Shown: piece after piece, positions 48,948 to 57,920 of the stretch
Layout of the letters: each line of letters begins with the position of its first letter
How positions within the stretch are numbered: position 1 is the first letter of the stretch
Assembly: GCF_017565765.1 (NCBI RefSeq)
Contig: NZ_JAGDYP010000005.1
Span: 1-64,000 of the forward strand
Length of the DNA: 64,000 nt
DNA from: Capnocytophaga bilenii
GTDB taxonomy: Bacteria; Bacteroidota; Bacteroidia; Flavobacteriales; Flavobacteriaceae
Direction: 5' to 3'
Notes under the pieces: generated by a model
What the model saw: the letters and a program-made list of their open reading frames with translations, nothing else
The model's database searches: none
Told to the model about the DNA's origin: nothing
Program-made: the position numbers and the translations under genes

Positions 48948-50402
48948 ATGGGTATCGTACTCCGACAATCGTTTAAGAATGTAGTGGCTACTTATTTTGG
49001 GTTTGCCATAGGGGCTCTGAATACCCTTTTCTTATTTACTTACTTCCTCTCTAAAGCACAATACGGCTTGGTAAGTTATGTTACTTCCACCGCTACTATT
49101 CTTTCTCCGTTTATTTCGTTTGGTGTACATAATACTTGGGTGCGCTATTACTCTGCTTACACCGATAGGCAGGAACAAGGCAAACTCAACCTAATGCTTT
49201 GTCTTTTGCCGCTACTGGTGATTCTCCCTGCTACTCTTTTGGGGAGTATGGCATATGAGCAAATTGTTCAGTGGCTTTCGGCAAAGAATGCAGAAGTGCG
49301 TCCGTATGTGTGGCTTATCTTTCTTACAGCGGTAGCAATGGCTTATTTTGAGATAGCTTATGCGTGGATGCGGGTACAACTCAAAACGGTCTTTGGCAAT
49401 TTTCTAAAAGAAGTATTTCATAGGGTAGGGGTGATGCTTTTATTAGTAGCCATTTACTTTGGTGTTATTGATTTTCATCAGCTAATGTGGGGAGTGTTCT
49501 GGGTGTATGCCTTGCGTATGCTCTTGATGACGGTTACCGCTTTCTATGTGAGGCGACCTACCTTTGTATGGGGATTGCCACAAGGTAAAAAGGAAGTCTT
49601 TTTGTACAGTTTATTTATTATTTTATCAGGCTCGGTAGCTTCGTTGTTGATGGATATTGATAAGTTTATGCTGAACCAATATCTGCCTATTGGTGAAATT
49701 GCTGTGTATAATGTGGCTATTTTTACGGCTACTGTGATTGCCATACCTTACCGAAGTATGTATCAGATTGTAAGTCCGCTCACAGCACAATTTATGAATC
49801 AAGGTAAGGCAGAGGAGCTATCGGACTTATACAAACGCAGTACAATAAATACTTATTTTGTGAGTATGGTTATTTGTGTACTTATCATTGTGAATGCCCA
49901 GCAGTGTTATGCCTTATTGCCTGATAAAGATTACAGCACAGGGCTTGGGGTGCTCATCATCATATCGGTAGTAAAACTCTCTGACGCTTTAGTGGGATTT
50001 AACAATGCGGTATTACTCAATTCGCCTTACTATCGTACCGTACTATTTTTGGGCGTTTTTTTGGTTATAGGCACTGTTTTGATGAATATGTGGCTCATTC
50101 CCCTTTATGGCATTAATGGGGCGGGAATAGCGACTCTAATTGCTTTTAGTTCGTACAATCTACTCAAGTCAGGATTTGTGTATCGCAAATACAGCTTACA
50201 GCCTTTTTATAAGGAAACGTTACAGACTACTCTCTTTGGTATCGTAGCGATAGGAGTTTTTTTCTTTTGGGATTTTCCATTTCACCCTATTGTAAATATC
50301 AGCTTAAAATCATTACTAGTAGGGGGGCTGAGTGTTTTTTTTCTCCTAAGATGGAAACTATCAAAGGAATTAATAAAATTAATCGGCAAATTTAGAAATT
50401 AG
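48948..50402 (+). CDS. Polysaccharide flippase-like membrane protein (MOP superfamily)
   Basis: 484-residue integral membrane protein with about twelve to fourteen helices, of the Wzx/MATE-related polysaccharide transporter type: FKNVVATYFGFAIGALNTLF at the start, a central LMDIDKFMLNQYLPIGEIAVYNVA, and the second-half repeat ISVVKLSDALVGFNNAVLLN. It should move lipid-linked sugars across the inner membrane. No glycosyltransferase cluster is adjacent, so the substrate is unknown. It starts five bases after the TPR gene. Confidence 0.82.
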   Translation: MGIVLRQSFKNVVATYFGFAIGALNTLFLFTYFLSKAQYGLVSYVTSTATILSPFISFGVHNTWVRYYSAYTDRQEQGKLNLMLCLLPLLVILPATLLGSMAYEQIVQWLSAKNAEVRPYVWLIFLTAVAMAYFEIAYAWMRVQLKTVFGNFLKEVFHRVGVMLLLVAIYFGVIDFHQLMWGVFWVYALRMLLMTVTAFYVRRPTFVWGLPQGKKEVFLYSLFIILSGSVASLLMDIDKFMLNQYLPIGEIAVYNVAIFTATVIAIPYRSMYQIVSPLTAQFMNQGKAEELSDLYKRSTINTYFVSMVICVLIIVNAQQCYALLPDKDYSTGLGVLIIISVVKLSDALVGFNNAVLLNSPYYRTVLFLGVFLVIGTVLMNMWLIPLYGINGAGIATLIAFSSYNLLKSGFVYRKYSLQPFYKETLQTTLFGIVAIGVFFFWDFPFHPIVNISLKSLLVGGLSVFFLLRWKLSKELIKLIGKFRN

Positions 50403-50440
50403 CAACGTAATAAAATGGCGTCAGAAAAGAAATAAAATTG

Positions 50441-50448
50441 TATATTTG
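50441..50448 (+). promoter_or_regulatory. Probable -7 element (TATATTTG)
   Basis: TAnnTTTG match 17 bases before the SDR start; no TTG at the usual -33 distance. Confidence 0.5.
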
Positions 50449-50465
50449 CACATCTTTTAAAAGCA

Positions 50466-51146
50466 ATGAAGAATATCATCATAACAGGTACCAGCCGAGG
50501 GATAGGCTTTGAACTGGTACAACAGTTGGCATCGCAAGGGCATAACATCTTGGCCCTTTCACGGCATAGTGCTACTATAGACGCACTTAATCTGCCTAAT
50601 GTACATTGTATTCCTTTTGATATTACCCTTGAAACTGATAGAGAGGCAGTTGCTCACTTTGTGAAAGAGCAATGGGAACAAGTGGATATACTAATTCACA
50701 ATGCAGGAAGACTCATCAATAAACCTTTTGAGGAGCTTACTGAAGAGGACTTTTGGGAAGTTTATAAGGTAAATGTATTTGGGGTAGCACACCTCACACA
50801 ACAACTATTGTCTTTTATGGAGAAGGGCGCACACGTGGTGAGCATCAGTAGTATGGGAGGTATACAAGGTAGTTTGAAGTTTGGCGGTTTGGCAGCTTAT
50901 AGTTCCTCTAAAGGCGCTCTTATTACCTTATCGGAGCTTTTGGCAGAAGAATATAAAGAACGAGGTATTATTTTTAATACTTTAGCTTTAGGAGCGGTAC
51001 AGACGGAAATGCTTGCTGAGGCTTTCCCAGATTATAAAGCAAATATTAGTCCGCAGCAAATGGCGCGTTATATTGCTGATTTTGCGCTTAATGGTAGTAA
51101 AGTATTTAATGGAAAGGTGCTACAAGTCGCTAATACAACACCGTAA
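50466..51146 (+). CDS. Short-chain dehydrogenase/reductase
   Basis: 226-residue SDR oxidoreductase with the cofactor motif TGTSRGIGFEL (residues 7-17), NAG (HNAGRL) and the catalytic Ser plus YSSSK (Y-x3-K) pair. It uses NAD(H) or NADP(H); the substrate is unknown. The short length and lack of extra insertions fit a classical SDR. The YciI gene follows 22 bases later, so they are likely co-transcribed. Confidence 0.88.
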   Translation: MKNIIITGTSRGIGFELVQQLASQGHNILALSRHSATIDALNLPNVHCIPFDITLETDREAVAHFVKEQWEQVDILIHNAGRLINKPFEELTEEDFWEVYKVNVFGVAHLTQQLLSFMEKGAHVVSISSMGGIQGSLKFGGLAAYSSSKGALITLSELLAEEYKERGIIFNTLALGAVQTEMLAEAFPDYKANISPQQMARYIADFALNGSKVFNGKVLQVANTTP

Positions 51147-51168
51147 AATAACTAAAAACTAATAAAAT

Positions 51169-51456
51169 ATGTACATCATTATTTTAACGTATCAGAAAGA
51201 GCTTTCAGAAGTTGAAAAACACTTAGAAGCACATCGCACTTATTTAGATAAGCATTACGCTTCAGGACATTTTATTGCATCAGGCGCACAAGTACCTCGC
51301 AAGGGTGGGGTGATTTTGTGTAAAGCTAATAGTAGGGGAGAGGTAGAGACAGTCATTGCTCAAGACCCTTTTCACGAACACCAGATAGCAACCTATCAGA
51401 TTATTGAATTTGTTCCTACGAAATATTCTGAGGAGTTTGGTAAAGTATTTTTATAA
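51169..51456 (+). CDS. YciI-family protein
   Basis: 95-residue protein of the YciI fold: MYIIILTYQKELSEVEKH, then RTYLDKHYASGHFIASGAQ with the His/Asp pair typical of the family, and DPFHEHQIATYQIIEF at the end. Members are ferredoxin-like dimers of mostly unknown function, some acting as dehalogenases or muconolactone-like enzymes. It follows the SDR gene and may share its pathway. After it come 262 bases of AT-rich DNA with no gene. Confidence 0.85.
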   Translation: MYIIILTYQKELSEVEKHLEAHRTYLDKHYASGHFIASGAQVPRKGGVILCKANSRGEVETVIAQDPFHEHQIATYQIIEFVPTKYSEEFGKVFL

Positions 51457-51718
51457 ATGTATTATACTGAAATAAAATATTTTACAATAGAAAATATAAA
51501 GTATTTATTTAATAATATATTTGTTTATAGCCTTTATTCTGTAGTAAAAATAATTCAATTACATTGATAATCAAATATTTATATACTATTTTTAAGAAAA
51601 CGAAAGCACTATAAATAAAGATTACCAAGTATTTCGTATGGGTTTCGTTATTTATATTATCACTTTAAAATATTTATATAAATGTTTTATAATCAGTATT
51701 TTAATACAATAATAATAT

Positions 51719-52807
51719 ATGGGTAAAAATATTACTGCTGCTACTAAGAAAAAACGCAGAGCCAATCGTGCAAAGAAGGTGGGGTTACCTGCTGGAAGTT
51801 TGGTATATTTTGGCAATAAAGAGAAAGAAATTCATATAGATATTATCACTTATAGCGAGGGGTTCTGTCAGGTGAAAAAAGTGGGTACGGCAGAAGAGGC
51901 TATTGCTTGTATAGGTGAAAATCATCTTACTTGGATAAATATCAACGGACTGAACAATATAGCTGAAATTAAAAAGATTGGAGCTTATACCCAACTGAAC
52001 GACTTACTATTAGAAGATATATTAGACACGGAACATCGCCCAAAAGTAGAGCTTTTGGAAGATAGTTTATTAGTAATTATCAAGATGTTATACTATAGCA
52101 AAGAGGAATTGGTATTAGAACATTTAGCCTTATTACTCGGTAGAAATTACTTAATTTCTTTTCAAGAAAGTGAAGGTGATGATGTATTTGAACCTGTACG
52201 CAAACGATTGCAGTTTGCTGATAGTAGTCTGCGAAAAAAGAAGGTAGACTATCTGTTATTCAGTTTGTTAGATAGTATAATAGACAATTATTTAGTAGTG
52301 TCGGACAGTGTAAGTGATAAAATAGAAGCATTGGAAGACGAGATTATCACCCACCCACGTGAGGAGATGATATCAGAAATACAAGATTTGAAGAAGAAGT
52401 CTATTGTATTTTTGCAACGGACTATGATTCCAGCAAGAGAGGTAGTAAATCGGATAGAGAAAACGCCTCATCATCTTATTGAGGCTGATACTAAGCATTA
52501 TTTTAGAGACCTACACGACCATACTGTGCAAATAGTGGATACTCTCAGCACTTATCGTGATATACTTTGGGGGCTTACGGATACCTATATGGGGGCAATG
52601 AGTAATAAGATGAACAATATTATGCGTTTGCTAACCTTGATTTCTACTATTTTTATTCCGCTTACCTTTATTGTGGGTGTATATGGTATGAATTTTAAGT
52701 ATATGCCCGAATTAGAGTTGTGGTGGGCATACCCTGTGGTATGGGTGGTGATGCTTGCTATTTCGGTAGCAATGATAATTTATTTCAGAAGAAAAAAATG
52801 GCTTTGA
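51719..52807 (+). CDS. corA: Magnesium/cobalt transporter CorA
   Basis: Pentameric Mg2+/Co2+ channel of 362 residues. The long cytoplasmic N-terminus (to about 300) ends in two C-terminal helices (LISTIFIPLTFIVGVYGMNF and LWWAYPVVWVVMLAISVAMI). The selectivity motif YGMN and the following MPE loop are intact. The basic start (KKKRRANRAKKVG) is typical of Bacteroidota CorA. It is read alone; the next promoter overlaps its stop codon. Confidence 0.93.
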   Translation: MGKNITAATKKKRRANRAKKVGLPAGSLVYFGNKEKEIHIDIITYSEGFCQVKKVGTAEEAIACIGENHLTWININGLNNIAEIKKIGAYTQLNDLLLEDILDTEHRPKVELLEDSLLVIIKMLYYSKEELVLEHLALLLGRNYLISFQESEGDDVFEPVRKRLQFADSSLRKKKVDYLLFSLLDSIIDNYLVVSDSVSDKIEALEDEIITHPREEMISEIQDLKKKSIVFLQRTMIPAREVVNRIEKTPHHLIEADTKHYFRDLHDHTVQIVDTLSTYRDILWGLTDTYMGAMSNKMNNIMRLLTLISTIFIPLTFIVGVYGMNFKYMPELELWWAYPVVWVVMLAISVAMIIYFRRKKWL

Positions 52808-52833
52808 TATATACAGAAAGTTTACTATTTTTG
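52804..52833 (+). promoter_or_regulatory. Promoter of the PG_1098-like gene
   Basis: TTG (52804-52806, inside the corA stop region), 19 bases, TATTTTTG (52826-52833), eight bases before the start codon. A full consensus match, with a very short leader. Confidence 0.65.
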
Positions 52834-52841
52834 CACCCTGA

Positions 52842-53999
52842 ATGGATTTACAATACAAAGAAATACAAGCATTTATAAAAGAGCATTTGGATATAGATAC
52901 TACCCAATTGCTACTAAAGAAGCCTATTTTTGCTACAATAAGCAATAGTGTGCTGGCTCAACAAATTGAAGGATATAAGGTAGCCCAAAGGAAGTTTCCT
53001 TCATTATTAGCTGAGGGGATACAGTTTCCTAAAAAACTAAATTTGGAACAAACATCATCGGAGGCTACAGCAACCTACAAAGCTAAATTGTTACAAGGGA
53101 AAAACTTTTTAGACCTTACGGCAGGATTTGGTATTGATGCTTACTTTCTTTCGCAATCGTTTGAAGAGGTTACTTTGGTGGAACAAGATGCTGAATTACT
53201 ACAATTGGTAACCCAAAACTGGAAAGTATTAGGGCGAAAGGCTACTTTTGTAGATAGCGATGCAGAAAGCTTTTTGCAAGCGACTACTGCTCATTACGAT
53301 GTGATTTATATAGACCCTGCGCGTAGGGATCATCAGCTGCAAAAGAAGTTCTTGTTGGAGGATTTATCGCCTAATATATTGGAATTGCAGGAGTTATTAT
53401 TGAAGAAATCGGCTAAGGTGATTACAAAACTTTCTCCTTTGATTGATATACATTATTTACTACATACTCTTAATAATATAACACATATTGAGATTATAGC
53501 TTTACGCAATGAGGTAAAAGAGGTTTTGGTGATACAAGAAGCAGCGAGTAGCCTTGAGGATGTAGAAATACGTTGTGTAAACTTACAAAGTAAAGACCCT
53601 ATTTTATCATTCAACGCTAAAGAACTGCAAGGGACACAAGCTACTTATGGTACTCCAGGGCGATATTTGTATATTCCTAATAATGCTTTGCTAAAATCGG
53701 GGGCATTTAACTATATAGCTACTTATTACGGGCTGAAAAAGTTGGAGGTGAATACGCATCTTTATACTTCGGACGAACTTATTGATAATTTTGCGGGACG
53801 AATATTGGAAGTAGCACAAACACATCCTAAGCAAATAAAGAAAAAGACACATTATAATATTATCACGAAGAATTATCCGCTTTCGGTAGCAGAAGTCAAA
53901 AAAAAATACCACCTTGAGGAAGGTGGTACTGAATATTTGATATTTACCCGTTCTGTTTCGGGAATGGAGCTACTTTTAGGGCGGGAAATCGAGAAATAA
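52842..53999 (+). CDS. PG_1098-like class I methyltransferase with THUMP-like end
   Basis: 385-residue protein of a Bacteroidota group named after Porphyromonas PG_1098. The SAM motif FLDLTAGFGIDAYFLS (about 88-103), acidic EQDAELL, and IYIDPARRD (an NPPY-like DPARR motif IV) are clear, and the C-terminal part from about 290 resembles the THUMP-like domain that binds RNA. So an RNA methyltransferase is likely, but the target base is unknown. It precedes rsmG by 16 bases and the two are probably one operon. Confidence 0.85.
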   Translation: MDLQYKEIQAFIKEHLDIDTTQLLLKKPIFATISNSVLAQQIEGYKVAQRKFPSLLAEGIQFPKKLNLEQTSSEATATYKAKLLQGKNFLDLTAGFGIDAYFLSQSFEEVTLVEQDAELLQLVTQNWKVLGRKATFVDSDAESFLQATTAHYDVIYIDPARRDHQLQKKFLLEDLSPNILELQELLLKKSAKVITKLSPLIDIHYLLHTLNNITHIEIIALRNEVKEVLVIQEAASSLEDVEIRCVNLQSKDPILSFNAKELQGTQATYGTPGRYLYIPNNALLKSGAFNYIATYYGLKKLEVNTHLYTSDELIDNFAGRILEVAQTHPKQIKKKTHYNIITKNYPLSVAEVKKKYHLEEGGTEYLIFTRSVSGMELLLGREIEK

Positions 54000-54015
54000 T
54001 ACAATTTTAGTAACT

Positions 54016-54636
54016 ATGAAAATCATACATAAATACTTTACAGAATTGAGTGAAGAACAGCAACAGCAATTTAGTGAGCTAAAGCCTCTTTATGAGGAAT
54101 GGAATGCTAAAATAAACGTTATTTCGCGCAAGGATATGGGTGATTTTTATGAAAGACACGTACTACACAGCTTGGCGATAGCTAAACGGATTACTTTTGC
54201 TAAAGGTACTGAAATATTGGATGTGGGTACAGGAGGAGGTTTCCCAGGTATTCCTTTGGCTGTATATTTTCCTAAATGTAGTTTTACTTTGGTAGATTCG
54301 ATAGGAAAAAAGATAAAAGTAGTGCAAGAAGTAGTGAATGCCTTAGGACTAAAAAATGTAATTACAAAGCAAATAAGAGCTGAGGAGCTGAAAGGTAATT
54401 ACGATTTTGTAGTAAGTAGGGCAGTTACACAGATGAAGGATTTTGTACCTTGGGTGAGAGGAAAGTTTAAAAAACAATCGCATAATGAATTGGCTAATGG
54501 GATACTTTACCTAAAAGGAGGAGATTTGACGGAAGAATTGGTATCTTTTGAGCGGGCAGTAGTAACAGATATTAGTAAATATTTTGAGGAGTCTTTTTTT
54601 GAAACGAAGAAAATAGTCTATTTATCAAACAGTTAG
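54016..54636 (+). CDS. rsmG: 16S rRNA (guanine-527-N7)-methyltransferase RsmG
   Basis: Methylates G527 of 16S rRNA; its loss gives low-level streptomycin resistance in other bacteria. The 206-residue protein has WNAKINVISRKD, the SAM motif ILDVGTGGGFPGIPLAV, and VDSIGKKIKVVQEV, all standard for RsmG, then VSRAVTQMKDFVPW. It follows the PG_1098-like gene closely. rplS has its own promoter downstream. Confidence 0.95.
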   Translation: MKIIHKYFTELSEEQQQQFSELKPLYEEWNAKINVISRKDMGDFYERHVLHSLAIAKRITFAKGTEILDVGTGGGFPGIPLAVYFPKCSFTLVDSIGKKIKVVQEVVNALGLKNVITKQIRAEELKGNYDFVVSRAVTQMKDFVPWVRGKFKKQSHNELANGILYLKGGDLTEELVSFERAVVTDISKYFEESFFETKKIVYLSNS

Positions 54637-54689
54637 TAATTAGTAGCTGGCAAAAAGTATATTTTTTGGAATATTTTTTATTTATTATT

Positions 54690-54719
54690 TTGTTAGTATA
54701 AGAAAAAGTATTAATTTTG
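54690..54719 (+). promoter_or_regulatory. Promoter of rplS
   Basis: TTG (54690-54692), 19 bases, TAATTTTG (54712-54719), a full Bacteroidota consensus 72 bases before the rplS start. Confidence 0.75.
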
Positions 54720-54791
54720 CCACCGATTTGGAGTAACCTCTGACGAGAGTCGTGTATGTTGCCCATTGATAACATAATTATTTATTTTTTT
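54720..54791 (+). ncRNA. Structured leader of rplS (L19 leader candidate)
   Basis: The leader can fold into two hairpins: CTCT/AGAG (54738-54741 with 54746-54749) and TATGTT/AACATA (54755-54760 with 54771-54776), followed by a single-stranded T-rich tract and the start codon. I recall a published Flavobacteria-specific L19 leader family in which L19 is thought to repress its own mRNA. Position and structure fit, but I could not check the covariance model. Confidence 0.5.
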
Positions 54792-55139
54792 ATGGAACCA
54801 TTATTAAAATACGTACAGGACAACTTTATTGAGAAGAAAGAATTTCCTGAGTTTTCGGCAGGTGATACTATCACCGTGTATTACGAAATTAAAGAAGGGG
54901 ACAAAAAGCGTACTCAGTTTTTCAAGGGTGTTGTAATACAACGCAAAGGACACGGAGTGACTGCTACTTTTACAATTCGTAAAATGTCGGGGACAGTAGG
55001 AGTAGAGCGTATATTCCCTGTGAATATGCCTGCACTTCAAAAAATTGAAGTAAATAAGAAAGGTAAAGTAAGACGTGCGCGTATTTACTATTTTAGAGGA
55101 CTTACAGGTAAGAAAGCTCGTATCAAAGAAGTTCGCTAA
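54792..55139 (+). CDS. rplS: Ribosomal protein bL19
   Basis: 115-residue large-subunit protein located at the subunit interface. Starting at 54792 (MEPLLKYVQDNFIEKKEFPE), it has the L19 core FSAGDTITVYYEIKEGDKKR, the KGVVIQRKGHG stretch and the C-terminal RRARIYYFRGLTGKKARIKE. An upstream frame start at 54756 would lie inside the leader hairpins, so it was rejected. It is a single-gene transcript between its own promoter and a strong terminator. Confidence 0.97.
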   Translation: MEPLLKYVQDNFIEKKEFPEFSAGDTITVYYEIKEGDKKRTQFFKGVVIQRKGHGVTATFTIRKMSGTVGVERIFPVNMPALQKIEVNKKGKVRRARIYYFRGLTGKKARIKEVR

Positions 55140-55158
55140 TTCAGTTAAACAATTTCAT

Positions 55159-55196
55159 AAAAGCAAAGAGTTGAGTTATCTTATCTCTTTGCTTTT
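55159..55196 (+). terminator. Terminator of rplS
   Basis: Perfect 12-base arms AAAAGCAAAGAG (55159-55170) and CTCTTTGCTTTT (55185-55196), running directly into more T. A textbook intrinsic terminator. Confidence 0.9.
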
Positions 55197-55215
55197 TTAA
55201 TTATCATTTACTAAA

Positions 55216-56337
55216 TTGTACGCAATCATCGACATAGAAACTACAGGTGGAAAATACGATGAAGAGGGTATTACAGAAATTGCTATCTACCGTTTTGATG
55301 GGCACGAGGTAACAGACCAATTCATTTCGCTTATTAACCCTGAACGACCTATACAGGATTTTGTTGTTAAACTTACAGGTATTAATAACCGTATGTTGCG
55401 CAACGCACCTAAATTCTACGAAGTAGCCAAAAGAATTGTTGAAATTACTGAGGGCTGTATTATAGTTGCTCATAATGCAAGTTTTGACTACAGAATACTG
55501 CAAACAGAATTCAGACGCTTGGGGTATGACTTTGTAAAGACAACTTTATGTACAGTGGAATTAGCAAAGCAATTACTACCAGAACGTGAAACTTATAGTT
55601 TGGGTAAATTGGTACATTCGTTGGGTATTCCTATGAGTGAGCGGCATAGAGCTTCGGGAGATGCCTTGGCTACGCTCCATTTGTTTAAATATTTACTTGA
55701 AAAAGATACTCAAAAGAATATTATTATTACTTCTGTAAAAAATGATACTCGTATAGAGACAGCCTCTCGCCATTTGAAAATACTTGATGAACTTCCTGAA
55801 AAATTAGGCGTTTTCTATATGCATAATGAAGAGGGAAAAATTATCTTTGTAGGAAAACACAAGAATATAAAACAACACGTAAATAAGATATTTACTACAA
55901 ACGCAAAACAAGAACGTTATTTGCAAAGGCATACTCATAGGGTTACTTATGAAGAAACAGGAAATATGCTTATTGCTAACTTGAAATATTCGGAATTTAT
56001 TTACTTACACCAGCCTAAGTGTAATAGTAGACCTTTAAAAGATAACGAAATAGGAGAACCAGCCACTTATCGCTGGCAGCAGCAGAGCATAGCACTTATT
56101 GGAAAGGGTAGGCGTGTGGGTGAAAAGAGTGTAGTTTTGATTATAGATGGAGATATTAAGGGATATGGCTTTGTAAGTTTGAACTTTCAATTTACAAAAT
56201 TGATGTTTTTAGAGAACTTGATTACTCCTATATGTAATACAGCTGCTAATAGACGTATTATATCGGACTATTGGTTGTTGCATCCTTACTTAAAAGTATT
56301 AAACTTGAATGAACAAAAACCTTTTAACAATGAATAA
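55216..56337 (+). CDS. DnaQ-type 3'-5' exonuclease with GIY-YIG-like second half
   Basis: 373-residue protein starting at a TTG codon (MYAIIDIETTGG); no ATG would keep the DIET motif. The exonuclease domain (about 1-165) has DIETTGGKYDEEG, HNASFDYRIL and HRASGDALATL, the ExoI, II and III sites of DEDD enzymes. The second half (about 195-290) has VFYMHNEEGKIIFVGKHKN, similar to the GIY-YIG end that UvrC-like nucleases use. This combination is common in Bacteroidota and is often annotated as DNA polymerase III epsilon, although repair is also plausible. Translation from TTG would be weak. Confidence 0.88.
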   Translation: MYAIIDIETTGGKYDEEGITEIAIYRFDGHEVTDQFISLINPERPIQDFVVKLTGINNRMLRNAPKFYEVAKRIVEITEGCIIVAHNASFDYRILQTEFRRLGYDFVKTTLCTVELAKQLLPERETYSLGKLVHSLGIPMSERHRASGDALATLHLFKYLLEKDTQKNIIITSVKNDTRIETASRHLKILDELPEKLGVFYMHNEEGKIIFVGKHKNIKQHVNKIFTTNAKQERYLQRHTHRVTYEETGNMLIANLKYSEFIYLHQPKCNSRPLKDNEIGEPATYRWQQQSIALIGKGRRVGEKSVVLIIDGDIKGYGFVSLNFQFTKLMFLENLITPICNTAANRRIISDYWLLHPYLKVLNLNEQKPFNNE

Positions 56338-56791
56338 GTATATTTTTATTACCTTGCTTTGTAGTACCCTTACTATAAGTTGCCAGCAGCATCAACAGTC
56401 TGTAGAAATAGCTAATGATACTGCCAAAACTATCGCCAAACTTACTGACTCTATAACATCACTTACAACACAGCGTGATGAAGCTTTAAGTTTTAGTCTT
56501 GAAAGTAATGAATTATCGCAGTTGTTTTTTGAAGAACTGAAAATTAATAACCCTACACAAATAGTTACTAATGCCTTAATGGAAAGTAACCTACAAGAAA
56601 AAAATCCTTATATAAAAGCAGAAACAAACGAAAAATTTTTGATTAATAAAATTAGGATACTAAATGAGAAATGGGTAATTTGTGAATTTACAGACGGGAA
56701 AGTTTGGGGCGACTTACTTCTACAATACCACATAGATGGCAACCAAAATCCTGTATTTATCCCTTTAGATGAAGTCATCCACCCTAAATAA
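56330..56791 (+). CDS. Small lipoprotein, unknown function
   Basis: 153-residue protein from ATG 56330: MNKYIFITLLCSTLTISC, a lipobox-like signal with the Cys at residue 18, then a helical Thr/Asp/Ser-rich segment that could form a short coiled coil (AKTIAKLTDSITSLTTQRDE) and a beta-rich end (WVICEFTDGKVWGDLLLQYH). No family is recognised. It starts eight bases before the exonuclease stop, so it is translationally coupled. Its last 27 bases overlap the convergent hemW gene. Confidence 0.7.
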   Translation: MNKYIFITLLCSTLTISCQQHQQSVEIANDTAKTIAKLTDSITSLTTQRDEALSFSLESNELSQLFFEELKINNPTQIVTNALMESNLQEKNPYIKAETNEKFLINKIRILNEKWVICEFTDGKVWGDLLLQYHIDGNQNPVFIPLDEVIHPK

Positions 56792-57916
56792 ATCGGAGGC
56801 TATACCATCTGAAAGAAACTTTCCTTTGCGAGTAACTTTCAGGTGGTTTTTTGTTATTTGTAATAGTCCCTCATCTAAGTATTTATGTGCTTGTTGTAAT
56901 AGATACTTTTGATAATCAGTGCCAAAACGTACCGCTACTTCTTCTATATCAATTCCTACCATTGTTCTGATACGTGTAATTATCAACTCATTATACTGAT
57001 TATTTACTGTAAGTACTTCTTCTTCATTAGGTAATACTCCTCGCTCTATTTCTTTGATATATTTAATATTATGCGCTATATTCCAGCTACGAATACTACC
57101 ATTAAAACTATGTGCTGAAGGTCCTATTCCCATATAAGGTTTTCCAAACCAATAAGCTGTATTGTTCTTACTAAAATATCCTTCCTTACCAAAATTAGAA
57201 AACTCATATTGCACAAACCCCTCTCGTTCTAATCTATCAATAAGTAGCTGGAAATGGGTATATGATAATTGGTCATCTATAGGAGGGATTTTACCAACAC
57301 TAATAAACCTATGCAAAGCTGTTTTTTCTTCAACCGTTAAAGCATAAGCTGAAATATGAGGTATTCCAAAACTAAGTGCTTTTTCTATATTTTGTAGCCA
57401 TTGTTCATTACTCATAGTAGGGATACCATAAATCAAGTCGATAGTGATATTATCAAAATATGAAGAAGCAAGAGGTAGCAATTGCTCTACTTGTAATGCT
57501 GTATGTATACGATTCATCAGTTGTAAATCTTCTTCAAAAAAAGATTGTACCCCTATACTCAATCTATTGATTCCTAAAGATTGTAATTGTGCTAAAAATA
57601 CTTCGGGTTCTCTATCTTTAAAAAAATCATCAGGATTAGCTTCAATAGTGATTTCGGCAGTAGCACTTACATTATAACAACGATGAATTGTATTGAAGAG
57701 CTGTTGTAATTCATCAAACGAAAGCACTGTAGGAGTTCCACCTCCTAAGTAAATAGTTTGTAGTGTACTACCTTTAGCCTCATTCTGGCGTAAAAAAAGC
57801 TCACTACATATTGCATTTATCATCTCACCTTTACGCCGTAACGTAGTTGAAAAATGAAAATCACAATAGTGGCAAGCTCGCCTACAAAAAGGAATATGAA
57901 TATATAAACTATACAA
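56765..57916 (-). CDS. hemW: HemW, radical SAM heme chaperone
   Basis: HemW binds heme and hands it to respiratory proteins; it was long misannotated as coproporphyrinogen oxidase. The protein of about 383 residues opens SLYIHIPFCRRACHYCDFHF with the radical SAM Cys triad (C-x3-C-x2-C) and contains YLGGGTPTVLS. I chose the TTG codon at 57914-57916, four bases after the ruvC stop, because it gives the usual short N-terminus; a longer frame to 58000 runs through ruvC. It overlaps the convergent lipoprotein by 27 bases. It may serve the nitrate reductase heme proteins. Confidence 0.88.
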   Translation of the reverse strand: MYSLYIHIPFCRRACHYCDFHFSTTLRRKGEMINAICSELFLRQNEAKGSTLQTIYLGGGTPTVLSFDELQQLFNTIHRCYNVSATAEITIEANPDDFFKDREPEVFLAQLQSLGINRLSIGVQSFFEEDLQLMNRIHTALQVEQLLPLASSYFDNITIDLIYGIPTMSNEQWLQNIEKALSFGIPHISAYALTVEEKTALHRFISVGKIPPIDDQLSYTHFQLLIDRLEREGFVQYEFSNFGKEGYFSKNNTAYWFGKPYMGIGPSAHSFNGSIRSWNIAHNIKYIKEIERGVLPNEEEVLTVNNQYNELIITRIRTMVGIDIEEVAVRFGTDYQKYLLQQAHKYLDEGLLQITKNHLKVTRKGKFLSDGIASDLFRVDDFI

Positions 57917-57920
57917 AATA

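Noticed and set aside
54756-54791. Longer N-terminus of ribosomal protein L19
   Set aside because: The extra codons lie inside the leader hairpin, and L19 begins at MEPLLKYV as in relatives.
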